From: CAZRXG01 sp964603985
GTDB lineage: Bacteria; Chloroflexota; Anaerolineae; Aggregatilineales; UBA3940
Direction of reading: 5' to 3'
NCBI GenBank assembly: GCA_964603985.1
Contig: CAZRXG010000031.1
Location: forward strand, 1 to 49,882
DNA: 49,882 nt
In this document: positions 8,349 to 16,169 of the stretch, one piece after another
Layout of the letters: each line of letters starts with the position of its first letter
Numbering within the stretch: position 1 is the stretch's first letter
Program-made: the position numbers and the translations under genes
The notes under the pieces: generated by a model
Seen by the model: the letters and a program-made list of their open reading frames with translations, nothing else
Told to the model about the DNA's origin: nothing
The model's database searches: none

Positions 8349-9479
8349 CTACTCGATCCGCCGCTTGTACACACGGTGGCGCTTGTAAACGTCGGCCCCC
8401 GTCAATTCGCGCAGGTCGGCCAGCATGGGGGCGTTGGTCTCCTGCACCTGCACCAGATCGACGTGCTCGTAGTGCGTGTCGAGCAGCGTCCTGATCATCT
8501 GGTCGGACAGGATCAAGTTCGCCCCCAGGCCCTGGTACTGCGGCAGGATGGCGTTCCCGTTGACGTTCAGCCACGTCGTCCGGCGCTTCTCCGCCAGCAG
8601 CACCAGCCACCCCAGCGGCCAGATGCGCCCCTTGATGCGCTGAATCCCGGCTGAGATGTCCGGGTAGGCAAGCTGGAAGCCGATCAGATCGTCGCCCTTG
8701 AAGATCAGCTTGATCAGCCTGGGGTCGGCGATCTGGAGCAGCCGGTCGGTGATGGCCTGAAGCTCCTCGTCGGGGATCGGCGTGTACGCCCACACGTTGA
8801 CGAAGGCACTGTTGTACGCCTTCTGGATCACCTCCGCGTATTTCTTCACTTCCGTTTTGCTGTTGAATACCGGGACGCGGAAGTTGCGCCGCTGCTTGAT
8901 CTTCTCCACCAGCCGCCCAACGCGCTCCGGGTAAGTGAAGTCGTTCCGCGAGACGTAGGCCGAGAGGTAGTCAAGCTCCTTCGCCATCCCGCCGACCTCT
9001 TCCCACTGGCGCGGGTAGTAGGGCGGGTTGTAGGGGACGCCAATGGCCGGGCGGTGCTCAAATCCCTCGACCAGCAGGCCCAGCCCATCGCCGGTCATGA
9101 AGCCCTTCGGCCCGACCAGCGTATCCAGCCCCCGGCCCTTTGCCCACTCCGCCGCCGCCTCGAAGAGCAAACGCGCCACCTCGTCGTCGTCGATGGCTTC
9201 GTAGAGGTACAGCAGCGCGTCTTTGTGATCCCGGTATGCGTTGTGGGGACGGTGCTCCAGCACGGCGACCCGCCCAACTGCCCGGCCCGTCTCGTCACGC
9301 ACCAGGTAGAAGGCCGCCTCGGAGTGCCTGTAGAAGGCGTAATCCGGCTTGAAGCGTGCCCGCTCGCCGGGCATCAGAGGCGGCACCCATTGCGGGATGT
9401 CCCGGTAAATCTTGAAGGGGAGAGTCAAAAAGTCGCGCACGTCGCGACGATTTGTGCGGTGAACTTCGACGGTCTGCAT
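8349..9479 (-). CDS. GNAT-like acetyltransferase-fold protein (YghO-like)
   Basis: The product is about 376 residues. The N-terminal half (AAFYLVRDETGRAVGRVAVL) and the C-terminal half (LLAEKRRTTWLNVNGNAILPQYQGLGANLILSDQMIR) both look like GNAT-fold segments, and the length fits the uncharacterised YghO-like group often annotated as N-acetyltransferase. The ATG at 9479 is preferred because AGGATG lies nine bases upstream; the alternative at 9491 has no ribosome site. Substrate unknown. It is the last gene of a probable usp-HTH-GNAT unit. Confidence 0.75.
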   Translation of the reverse strand: MQTVEVHRTNRRDVRDFLTLPFKIYRDIPQWVPPLMPGERARFKPDYAFYRHSEAAFYLVRDETGRAVGRVAVLEHRPHNAYRDHKDALLYLYEAIDDDEVARLLFEAAAEWAKGRGLDTLVGPKGFMTGDGLGLLVEGFEHRPAIGVPYNPPYYPRQWEEVGGMAKELDYLSAYVSRNDFTYPERVGRLVEKIKQRRNFRVPVFNSKTEVKKYAEVIQKAYNSAFVNVWAYTPIPDEELQAITDRLLQIADPRLIKLIFKGDDLIGFQLAYPDISAGIQRIKGRIWPLGWLVLLAEKRRTTWLNVNGNAILPQYQGLGANLILSDQMIRTLLDTHYEHVDLVQVQETNAPMLADLRELTGADVYKRHRVYKRRIE

Positions 9480-9529
9480 GTTGTCGATCATCCTGTTGGA
9501 TATGTGTATACGGAAAGCAGGCAGTCGCT

Positions 9530-10081
9530 TTACGGCTGGGTGTCCGGCGACTCATCTTCCGGATCGACGTAAAGGTCCTCGATGCGCTCGGCTTCGCGTT
9601 TCAGCCGCCCGATCTCTTCCCTGATCCGCTCCACCTCCGCCCGCCAATCCCCGGCCTTCTGCGCAGTGGCGGCTTTCTCCACGACCTCCGGCGCGGCGGG
9701 TTCTTCTTCCGGTAGGGCAGGCTCCTCTTCTGGCGGGGCAGGCTCTTTCTCCGTCAGGGGAGGCCCCTCCTCCGTCAGGGAGGGCCCCTCCGGCGCGGTA
9801 ACCGCCTGGGAGGTATCCGGCGCTCCGGTCTGTTCCGCTTCTGCCTCCGGGGCAGGCTCAGGCGAACCGTCAGGCGCTTTCTGCTCGCCGCCTTCCTCCA
9901 GGTCTAAGTCCATGAAATACGCCTGGAGGCTCTCGTCGGGCACGTACCACTTGCGGGCCATCTTCTTGCCCTTGAGCGTTCCCTGCTGGAGGTACTTCCG
10001 GATCGTGCTCTCCGAGACGCCCAGCATCTCCGCCAGGTCTTTCACGTTGTATAGCGTCATGTCCCCGATCTGGATGGGCAT
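9530..10081 (-). CDS. Excisionase/MerR-like HTH protein with acidic Pro/Glu-rich linker and coiled coil
   Basis: The ATG at 10081 is preceded by AAGGGAG and gives 183 residues. Residues 1-58 are a helix-turn-helix of the excisionase/MerR type (YNVKDLAEMLGVSESTIRKY, then GKKMARKWYVPDESL as the wing). Then comes a long Glu/Pro-rich linker with imperfect repeats such as EEEPALPEEEPAAPE, and a charged C-terminal helix (RAEVERIREEIGRLKREAERIE) likely to form a coiled coil. It is probably a DNA-binding adaptor that dimerises or binds a partner through its tail. An upstream in-frame start at 10171 would overlap the stress-protein gene and is not supported. Confidence 0.82.
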   Translation of the reverse strand: MPIQIGDMTLYNVKDLAEMLGVSESTIRKYLQQGTLKGKKMARKWYVPDESLQAYFMDLDLEEGGEQKAPDGSPEPAPEAEAEQTGAPDTSQAVTAPEGPSLTEEGPPLTEKEPAPPEEEPALPEEEPAAPEVVEKAATAQKAGDWRAEVERIREEIGRLKREAERIEDLYVDPEDESPDTQP

Positions 10082-10112
10082 GGCTCCCTTCCATCCCCCT
10101 GACCGGTGGGGG

Positions 10113-10547
10113 CTACTCGGCCAGCGGTATCCACACCTCGACGCCGGTGTCCTCTTGCAGTTGCGCGGCAAACTTCTCCAACGCGGGCAGCTTAAAAACG
10201 CTCTCCTCGTCGGCTGGCCGCCCCAGCACCACCAGCGTGATCCCCTCTTCTTCTACCGTTGCCATCAACTCTTTCCCGAACTCCCCGTGACGCAGGATGT
10301 AGCGCGCCGCGACGTCCCCCTTCTCGGCCCGCTCGACGGCCATCGCCATCAGGAAATCGCCCATCTTATCGATCTCTTCTGATACCACGTCAGAGCGCAG
10401 GGCGTAGTCGGCCCGGGCCAGGAACTCCACGTCGCTCACGTAGAAGAAGATCAGCTCATCCCCGCTCTCTTTGGCGCGCCTGATGGCGGCCTCCTGCGTG
10501 CGGATGCTGGCTTCTCCACCCCGCGTTGAGCATAGTATTTTGCCCAT
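10113..10547 (-). CDS. Universal stress protein (UspA-like)
   Basis: The ATG at 10547 has AGGAG nine bases upstream and gives 144 residues. The UspA fold is visible from KILCSTRGGEASIRTQEAAI, through GDELIFFYVSD, to GITLVVLGRP near the C-terminus. The canonical ATP-binding GxxG-x9-G(S/T) signature is not seen after LGRP, so it may belong to the non-nucleotide-binding branch. Thirty-one bases separate it from the HTH gene downstream, so the two are probably cotranscribed. Confidence 0.85.
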   Translation of the reverse strand: MGKILCSTRGGEASIRTQEAAIRRAKESGDELIFFYVSDVEFLARADYALRSDVVSEEIDKMGDFLMAMAVERAEKGDVAARYILRHGEFGKELMATVEEEGITLVVLGRPADEESVFKLPALEKFAAQLQEDTGVEVWIPLAE

Positions 10548-10757
10548 AGATACATACTCCTGGGAGCGAATGATCAACCGGATACAACCGCGTGCCGCGG
10601 TCGCAACGGTGGCCGCCGGGCCAGCCGCGTGATGCCCTTACAAACCATAACCTATCAGGCCCACCCGCGCCAGAATCACGCTTCGGATGACGTGCGGCGG
10701 TCTCGTCCCGGCACCAGTGTACAGGCGATGCCGGGCGGCGGCAAGACGCTCGCGGCG

Positions 10758-11270
10758 TCAGAGCCAGATCGTCGCAGCCGCCGCCCCGCCGACCAGCGCC
10801 CCCACCGCGAACCCGGCCACCACGTCCGACAGGTAGTGCACGCCCATCATCACCCGTGAGAGGGCGACCAGCGCGCCCCACACCAGCAGCGGCAGCCCGA
10901 ACCACCCCGGCCCCACCAGCAGCGCAGCCAGGCCGAGCGCGCCCCCACGCGCAGCGTGCCCCGACGGGAACGAGTGTGGGTCGAGCCGCCGGTAGATGAT
11001 CCCCCACCGGCCCTCCGGGCGCGGCCTGCGGTAGATGAGCTTGAGCGCCTGCGTCACGAGCAGGGTGACCAGATCCACGCCCGCCAGCGCCAACGCCCGG
11101 TAGCGCCACTCCGGCGATCCGAAGGCGAACATCAGCCCCCACCCCAGCAGCGGGTACATCGCATCGCCGGAGTGGGTCGCCAGGATCGCCAGCCGCCGCC
11201 ACAGGCCGGGCCGCTCCGCGACGCACAGCCACGCCGATAGAGACCGGTCTCTCTCCAGTAACCGCTTCAT
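10758..11270 (-). CDS. PAP2-family membrane phosphatase
   Basis: The start at 11270 overlaps the stop of the glycosyltransferase gene by ATGA and gives 170 residues. All three PAP2 motifs are present in order: KLIYRRPRP, SFPSGHAARGG and SRVMMGVHYLSDVVAG, with the catalytic His residues. These enzymes remove phosphate from lipid phosphates such as phosphatidic acid or undecaprenyl diphosphate at the outer face of the membrane. Coupling to a glycosyltransferase suggests a role in lipid-linked glycan or glycolipid recycling, which is inference. Confidence 0.92.
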   Translation of the reverse strand: MKRLLERDRSLSAWLCVAERPGLWRRLAILATHSGDAMYPLLGWGLMFAFGSPEWRYRALALAGVDLVTLLVTQALKLIYRRPRPEGRWGIIYRRLDPHSFPSGHAARGGALGLAALLVGPGWFGLPLLVWGALVALSRVMMGVHYLSDVVAGFAVGALVGGAAAATIWL

Positions 11271-12265
11271 TGGGCCACCCCAGGGGGCAATGAGGTCACC
11301 CGCCAGTCCGGAGGATGGTGACGCAGCCGCCACGCCACCCCCACCGGGTACCCGGCCATCTTTGCCACGTCGCCTGTGACGCGGATCACGGGCACCCACA
11401 GCGCCGCGGCCAGCTTCTCGCCCGGCCCCAGGTCGCCCCACTGCGCCAGCAGGCGGCGGTACGGCGTCGCGACCATGTACACCCCGCCCGCGATCAGCGC
11501 CAGCAGCCACCAGGGGCTGAGCATCACACTCGCCGCGACGATCAGCGGCAGCGCGGCCAGGTACGTCAGGTAGCGGATCAGGTGGCGGTGGAAGAACAGA
11601 TTGGCCTTGCCGTCGCCGCGCGCGTACTGGTAGTACTGCCGGGCAAACGCGCGAAGTGTCGGGCGTGGGCGGAAGTGGGCCACCGCCTCCGGCACAAAGC
11701 CGAAAGCCCCCACCATCGCCGCCAGCCGGAAGTCGAAGATCAGGTCTTCGCAGAAGTCAAGCCACTCCGGGTATCCCCCGACCCGCTCCCACGCCTCCCG
11801 CCGGAACGCCACCGACCGGCTCGACGGCATGAAGGTCGCCGGGTCGATGTCGCGCAGCTCCGGCAGCACGGTGGCCCCCATCGCCACCTCAAAGGGCGTT
11901 TGCGGGTTGGGCAGGAAGAAGCCGGAGACCACCTGAAGCGATGGGTCGGCCTCAAATGGGGCCAGCAGCCGCGCCAGCCAGGCCGGGTCGAGGCGCACGC
12001 CCCCGTCGGTCACCGCGATCAGGTCGTGCGCCGCCGCCTCGATGGCCGCGTTGCGCCCCTGCGAGATGTTCGCGCCCGCCCGCTCGATCACGCGCAGCGG
12101 CAGCCGGTCGGCGTACTCGTCCAGGATCGCCGGGGTGTTGTCGGCTGAGCCGCCGTCGCAGATCACGACCTCGTCCGGCGGGCGCGTCTGCGCAGTGATG
12201 GAATCCAGCAGGCGACGAAGCGAGTCGCCTTCGTTGAGGATGGTGACGATCAATGAAACCTGCAT
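11267..12265 (-). CDS. Family 2 glycosyltransferase
   Basis: The 332-residue protein begins with the GT2 fold, MQVSLIVTILNEGDSLRRLL. The sugar-nucleotide site shows DGGSADNT and the metal site VTDGGVRLDP in the place of the DXD motif; CEDLIFDFRLA carries the catalytic acidic residues. Two hydrophobic helices near residues 240-275 anchor the C-terminus. The sugar and acceptor are not predictable. The -10 box TATAAT (minus strand, 12278-12273) is only seven bases from the ATG, which implies a leaderless transcript. Confidence 0.92.
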   Translation of the reverse strand: MQVSLIVTILNEGDSLRRLLDSITAQTRPPDEVVICDGGSADNTPAILDEYADRLPLRVIERAGANISQGRNAAIEAAAHDLIAVTDGGVRLDPAWLARLLAPFEADPSLQVVSGFFLPNPQTPFEVAMGATVLPELRDIDPATFMPSSRSVAFRREAWERVGGYPEWLDFCEDLIFDFRLAAMVGAFGFVPEAVAHFRPRPTLRAFARQYYQYARGDGKANLFFHRHLIRYLTYLAALPLIVAASVMLSPWWLLALIAGGVYMVATPYRRLLAQWGDLGPGEKLAAALWVPVIRVTGDVAKMAGYPVGVAWRLRHHPPDWRVTSLPPGVAQ

Positions 12266-12272
12266 GGCGGCG

Positions 12273-12278
12273 ATTATA
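12273..12278 (-). promoter_or_regulatory. -10 box for a leaderless glycosyltransferase transcript
   Basis: TATAAT on the minus strand ends seven bases before the ATG at 12265, placing the expected transcription start at or next to the initiation codon. Confidence 0.5.
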
Positions 12279-12369
12279 CATGCTTCGTGCCCCGGCTGGC
12301 GAGTGAGAGGTGGTACAGTGTCGGTGCCCCGCCCCGTGCCCGGCGATCATCCCAACGACAACAATAAAC

Positions 12370-12398
12370 TTGATAAATATGATAATATTTGGTATTTT
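12370..12398 (+). promoter_or_regulatory. Putative sigma-70-type promoter for the PepSY-like gene
   Basis: TTGATA (12370-12375), a 17-bp spacer and TATTTT (12393-12398) lie in a distinctly AT-rich stretch, leaving a leader of about 50 nt before the ATG at 12457. Confidence 0.5.
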
Positions 12399-12456
12399 AT
12401 CTACTCAGGATGTATTGAGAGGCGCTGCGGGCTGCGCGCCGAAGGAGAATAGACGT

Positions 12457-13251
12457 ATGAGTAACGAGCTGAAGATTGGTGGAATCGTCGCCATTTCGAT
12501 GGCGCTGCTGGCCAGTGGATTTGCTGCCGGGTATGTCGTTGGCAACGGGACAGCACAGGCGGCTGTGCCTGACTACTACGGCCCCGGTGGTATGATGTGG
12601 GGTTTTGGGGGCATGATGAGCCAGTATGGCCCCGGTGGCATGATGTCAGGCACAGCTCCAGGTGCCGGTCAGGTTCCGCAAACAGGAGACACCTCAGACA
12701 CCCTGACGCTTGATGATGCGGTTGAGGTAGCCGAAGCCTATATCGAGGAGTACGGTGGGGACAATCTTGAGCTGGCCGAGGTGATGCAGTTTGACAATCA
12801 CTTTTATGCCCAGGCTCGTGAGGTTGATACGGGGATCAATGCCTTTGAGATACTGATCGATCCGCACACGGCAGCCGTCTTCCCTGAGCCGGGGCCTAAC
12901 ATGATGTGGAATACCAAATACGGCATGATGCGAAACTCCACCGGCCCCAGAGGCGGCATGATGGGGCGGCAGGGGGGCATGATGGGTGGATATACCACGG
13001 GCGACCCGGAAGGCGAGATGTCCGTTTCACCCAGCGAAGCACGTGAATTAGCACAGGCGGAACTCGACAGTTCTTTGCCGGGAACGACGGTTGATGATGA
13101 GGTTGATGAGTTCTACGGCTACTACACAATCCACGTTCTTCGCGAGGGCAGGACGATAGGAATGCTGAGTGTCAACGGATATACAGGCCAAGTCTGGCTC
13201 CACACCTGGCACGGTGAATTCGTGGACATGACCGAACACGCACATGATTAA
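12457..13251 (+). CDS. Secreted Met/Gly-rich protein with two PepSY-like repeats
   Basis: The ATG at 12457 follows GAAGGAG. The 264-residue product has an N-terminal signal/anchor helix (residues 7-29). Two PepSY-like units follow, at about 83-141 (LDDAVEVAEAYIEEYGG ... FEILIDPHTAAVFPEPG) and 189-250 (SPSEARELAQAELDSSLPG ... GMLSVNGYTGQVWLHTWHG). Methionine pairs in Gly-rich context occur at 46-47, 53-54, 62-63, 149-150, 157-158, 168-169 and 175-176, and the end is His-rich (EHAHD). Met-rich clusters outside the membrane are typical of copper or silver binding, so a metallochaperone-like role is plausible but unproven. Confidence 0.85.
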   Translation: MSNELKIGGIVAISMALLASGFAAGYVVGNGTAQAAVPDYYGPGGMMWGFGGMMSQYGPGGMMSGTAPGAGQVPQTGDTSDTLTLDDAVEVAEAYIEEYGGDNLELAEVMQFDNHFYAQAREVDTGINAFEILIDPHTAAVFPEPGPNMMWNTKYGMMRNSTGPRGGMMGRQGGMMGGYTTGDPEGEMSVSPSEARELAQAELDSSLPGTTVDDEVDEFYGYYTIHVLREGRTIGMLSVNGYTGQVWLHTWHGEFVDMTEHAHD

Positions 13252-13266
13252 ACATGGCTGTTGAAA

Positions 13267-13380
13267 ATGGAGCATGAGGGGATGGGCGGGCCACACGATT
13301 TCCACGTCCACCTGCGCACCAACGATCCGGTTGAACCGAATAAGGAGCTGGTTATCCTGTCAAACTGGGTGGACGGATAG
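13267..13380 (+). pseudogene. Orphan 37-codon C-terminal fragment
   Basis: An ATG frame of 37 codons reads GGPHDFHVHLRTNDP and ends VILSNWVDG, which looks like the last strands of a DUF1573/Ig-like secreted domain rather than random sequence. It is in the same frame as the PepSY-like gene and begins 15 bases after that stop codon, with no ribosome site. It is most likely the remnant of a deleted gene; a real micro-ORF or readthrough extension is less likely. Confidence 0.45.
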
Positions 13381-13477
13381 AGCTGATCGAAACTTTTTAC
13401 GCTTGATAAGCAGCACACTCCCGGACGGCTTTCACCGCCGGGGGTATTTTCTTATTGTCACTCAAGCGCGCTTTTGG

Positions 13478-13486
13478 TGGTATGAT
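13478..13486 (+). promoter_or_regulatory. Extended -10 promoter for the rRNA methyltransferase gene
   Basis: TGG-TATGAT at 13478-13486 is an extended -10; TTGTCA at 13455-13460 is a poor, over-spaced (20 bp) -35. The leader would be about 50 nt. Confidence 0.45.
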
Positions 13487-13541
13487 CGGTCTCTGAGAGG
13501 CAGCGACGAACCCAACGGCTGCAATGCAAAGGGATGAAACC

Positions 13542-14780
13542 ATGACCGACACCTTCACGCTCGACCTGACCGCCATGGCACACGGCGGCTTCGCACTGGG
13601 GCGTCACAACAAGCGCGTGATCTTCGTGCCCTACACCCTGCCCGGCGAGCGCGTCACCGCCCACATCACCCGCGAAAAGAAAAACTTCGCCCACGCCGAG
13701 GCGCTGGAGATCGTCCGACCATCCCCCGACCGCGTCGAGCCGCCCTGTCCCCACTTCGGGCCGGGGAAGTGCGGCGGCTGTCACTGGCAGCACATCGCCT
13801 ACGAGCGCCAGCTCGAATACAAGCAGGCCGTTCTCATCGACCAGTTGGAGCGCCTCGGCAAATTCGAGACCCCGCCCGTCAGGCCGACCGTCCCCGCCCC
13901 CCACCCCTGGGGCTACCGCGTGCACGCCACGTTCACCGTTGCGCCGGACGGACGGCTGGGCTTCCACAGTGACCGCGGCTCCCGCGTCGTCCCGATTGAG
14001 ACCTGCCACATCCTGCACCCGGCCCTGCTTGATCTGTTCGAGGGGCTTGAGCTGCCCGTGCCGGAGATCGAGCGCGTCAGGTTCCAGGTCGGCTCCGACC
14101 CCGACGACTGCATGATCGTCATCCAGACCGCCGACGACCTCCCCCCGGAAGTCGAGGTCGATTTTCCGATCTCGGTCAACCTGCTGCTGAGCGACAACGA
14201 ACCGGCCAACCTGATCGGCCGCTCGCACGTCACCTACCACGTCCTCGACCGCTCCTTCCGCGTCACGGCGGGCAGCTTCTTCCAGGTCAACCTGCCCATC
14301 GCCGAGGTGCTGGTCGGGGAAGTCCTGGATCGCCTCGCGCTCCAGGGCGGCGAGACCGTGCTCGACCTGTACAGCGGCGTCGGACTGTTCACCGCCTTCA
14401 TTGCAGGGCGGGCCGGGATGGTCGTCAGCGTTGAGAGCTACCCGCCCGCCGTCACCGACGCCGACCAGAACCTGGCCGACCTGGACAACGTCGACCTGGT
14501 TGAGGGGAGCGTCGAGGCCGTGCTGGATAACCTGGTCGGCCCGTTTGACGCCGTCGTCGTCGACCCGCCGCGCACCGGCCTGAGCGCCGACGTGATCGAC
14601 GGTCTGGCGAGGCTGGCCCCGCCGCGCATCGTGTACGTGAGCTGCGACCCGGCCACCTTCGCCCGCGACGCCCGCCAGTTGGTTCGGCACGGCTACCGCC
14701 TGCTTGATGTCCTGCCGGTCGACATGTTCCCCCAGACCTTCCACATCGAGTGCGTTGCCACCCTGGAGCTGGGAGGCTGA
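13542..14780 (+). CDS. rlmD: 23S rRNA m5U methyltransferase, RlmD/TrmA family
   Basis: AAAGGGATG upstream supports ATG 13542 (412 residues) over 13524. Residues 1-60 form a TRAM RNA-binding domain. CPHFGPGKCGGCHWQHI provides three cysteines of the [4Fe-4S] cluster and IETCHILHP probably the fourth. The C-terminal SAM-dependent domain has VLDLYSGVGLFTAF (SAM binding), VVVDPPRTGL and VYVSCDPATFARD with the catalytic Cys. The enzyme would make 5-methyluridine in 23S rRNA, but paralogs with a different uridine target (RlmC/RlmCD, TrmA) cannot be separated by eye, so the symbol is provisional. Convergent with the export locus. Confidence 0.88.
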   Translation: MTDTFTLDLTAMAHGGFALGRHNKRVIFVPYTLPGERVTAHITREKKNFAHAEALEIVRPSPDRVEPPCPHFGPGKCGGCHWQHIAYERQLEYKQAVLIDQLERLGKFETPPVRPTVPAPHPWGYRVHATFTVAPDGRLGFHSDRGSRVVPIETCHILHPALLDLFEGLELPVPEIERVRFQVGSDPDDCMIVIQTADDLPPEVEVDFPISVNLLLSDNEPANLIGRSHVTYHVLDRSFRVTAGSFFQVNLPIAEVLVGEVLDRLALQGGETVLDLYSGVGLFTAFIAGRAGMVVSVESYPPAVTDADQNLADLDNVDLVEGSVEAVLDNLVGPFDAVVVDPPRTGLSADVIDGLARLAPPRIVYVSCDPATFARDARQLVRHGYRLLDVLPVDMFPQTFHIECVATLELGG

Positions 14781-14816
14781 TTGTCTTTGGCAGTAGCGCC
14801 CGCCCCGGAATCAAAA

Positions 14817-14849
14817 CCGCCCGCCGGAGAGCCGTCTCCCGCCGGGCGG
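14817..14849. terminator. Bidirectional terminator between rlmD and the export operon
   Basis: CCGCCCG (14817-14823) pairs with CGGGCGG (14843-14849) and an inner GGAGA/TCTCC stem closes a GCCG loop. The plus strand continues TGTGTTT and the minus strand TTTTGA, so it can serve both convergent units. Confidence 0.7.
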
Positions 14850-14873
14850 TGTGTTTGCCGACCGGTGTCCCGG

Positions 14874-16148
14874 CTAATCCACCGTCTCGATCACCACGTC
14901 GGCTGGCATGCCGGGCTTCAGCTTGCCGTCCTTGTTGTCGATCCGGATCTCGACCGCGTACACCAGGTTGACACGTTCTTCCTCGGTCTGCACGTTGCGC
15001 GGCGTGAACTCGGCCTCGCCTGAGATGTAGGTTATCAGGCCCTCAAACACCTGGCTGGGATAGGCGTCGACCGTGATCTCGACCGGCACGTTGAGCCGCA
15101 CCCGCCCGATCTGCGTCTCCGGGATGTACACCACCAGCTTGAGGTCGCTCAGGTCGGCGATGCTCAACAGCGAGACGCCCGGTGAGGCCGTCTCGCCGGG
15201 GTGGATCGCCCGCGTCGTCACGACGCCGTCAATCGGCGCGACCAGCGCCAACTGGTCGATCTGCGCGTCGAGCAGCGCCAGGTTGGCCTCTGCCAGTGCA
15301 ACCTGCGCGTCCATGATCGCGATCTCCTCGCGCCGCGCGCCGTTCACCAGCATGTCGTAGTCCGCCTGCGCGATCTCCAGACGTGCCTCGTACACCCCGA
15401 CCGAAGCCTGGGCGTTACGTGCCACTGCGATTATAGAGACGGGCCGCTCGCGCTGCCCCTCCAGCAGTTCCAGCTTTTGCTTTGCGCCCTCGTAACGCGC
15501 CTCCGCCGCGCGCAGGTTAGCCCTCAGTATCTCGACCTTGTACCCCTGAAATTCGATGGCTACTTCGCTCCGGTCGTCCTCTTCCGTCCGCTCCAGCGTC
15601 ACCAGTAAGTACTCTGCCTTTTCAAGCTCGGCCTTTGCGATCTCGATCTGTTGCAGGGCAAGCTCTACTTCCATCTCCGCGCTGCTGATCTGCACGTCGA
15701 TGCCCTGCGGGTCGGAGGCTGCGCTCCACGCGGCTCCGGCGGTGTTCTTCGCTCCCGTGATGTTCTTCTCAATCTCTTCAATCGTTGCCTTGGCCGCATC
15801 CAACTCTTCCTTGTCGGCCCCGGCCTTGATCTTCGACAGGTCGGCCTTGGCGACCGAGACGGCGGCCTGTATCTGTGCCCGCTCTGCTTCCAGCAGACCG
15901 GTGTCCAGCCGTACCACGACCTGCCCGGCGGTGACGGTGTCCGCCTCGTCAACCAGCACTTCGGCGACGCGCCCACCCACCTCGGCCACCACGCCGACCT
16001 CCTCCGCCTCGATGAAGCCTGAGGCTTCGATAGGCTCCGGCTCCAGGGATTCCGCTTCCTTGGTGGCTGCCGCCGAGCACGCACTCAGCCAGGCTGCGAC
16101 AAACAAGAGCAGCGCTGCATTACAGGCTTGCCTGATGCCTCGTCTCAT
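14874..16148 (-). CDS. HlyD-type efflux adaptor, lipoprotein form
   Basis: This 424-residue membrane-fusion protein has a lipoprotein signal ending AAWLSAC, with the lipidated Cys at 24. ASGFIEAEEVGVVAEVGGRV starts the biotinyl-lipoyl domain. The long helical hairpin covers about residues 90-300, and GVVTTRAIHPGETASPGVSLL followed by the C-terminal beta-barrel completes the HlyD fold. It should link the inner-membrane ABC-2 exporter to the outside of the cell. It is the last gene of the operon that begins with the TetR gene at 21297, and a paralog of its neighbour, with shared SGFIEAEEV and GVVTYISDEAEFTPR-like segments. Confidence 0.92.
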   Translation of the reverse strand: MRRGIRQACNAALLLFVAAWLSACSAAATKEAESLEPEPIEASGFIEAEEVGVVAEVGGRVAEVLVDEADTVTAGQVVVRLDTGLLEAERAQIQAAVSVAKADLSKIKAGADKEELDAAKATIEEIEKNITGAKNTAGAAWSAASDPQGIDVQISSAEMEVELALQQIEIAKAELEKAEYLLVTLERTEEDDRSEVAIEFQGYKVEILRANLRAAEARYEGAKQKLELLEGQRERPVSIIAVARNAQASVGVYEARLEIAQADYDMLVNGARREEIAIMDAQVALAEANLALLDAQIDQLALVAPIDGVVTTRAIHPGETASPGVSLLSIADLSDLKLVVYIPETQIGRVRLNVPVEITVDAYPSQVFEGLITYISGEAEFTPRNVQTEEERVNLVYAVEIRIDNKDGKLKPGMPADVVIETVD

Positions 16149-16169
16149 CTTACCTTTTCTCCCTATGAG

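Noticed and set aside
9680..9800. CTCC/GGGGCAGG-like repetition considered as a minisatellite or CRISPR-like array.
   Set aside because: It encodes the Glu/Pro repeats of the HTH protein; the units vary and there are no spacers.
10578..10757. The 180-bp gap between the stress-protein gene and the PAP2 gene.
   Set aside because: No convincing promoter, hairpin or small gene was seen; nothing to report.
12580..13000. GGCATGATG-like units considered as a DNA tandem repeat.
   Set aside because: The spacing between units is irregular; they encode Gly-Met-Met in the PepSY-like protein and are better explained by protein selection.
13458..14744. A 428-codon minus-strand open frame opposite rlmD.
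   Set aside because: The plus strand has the TRAM, Fe-S and SAM motifs; the minus frame is a compositional shadow.
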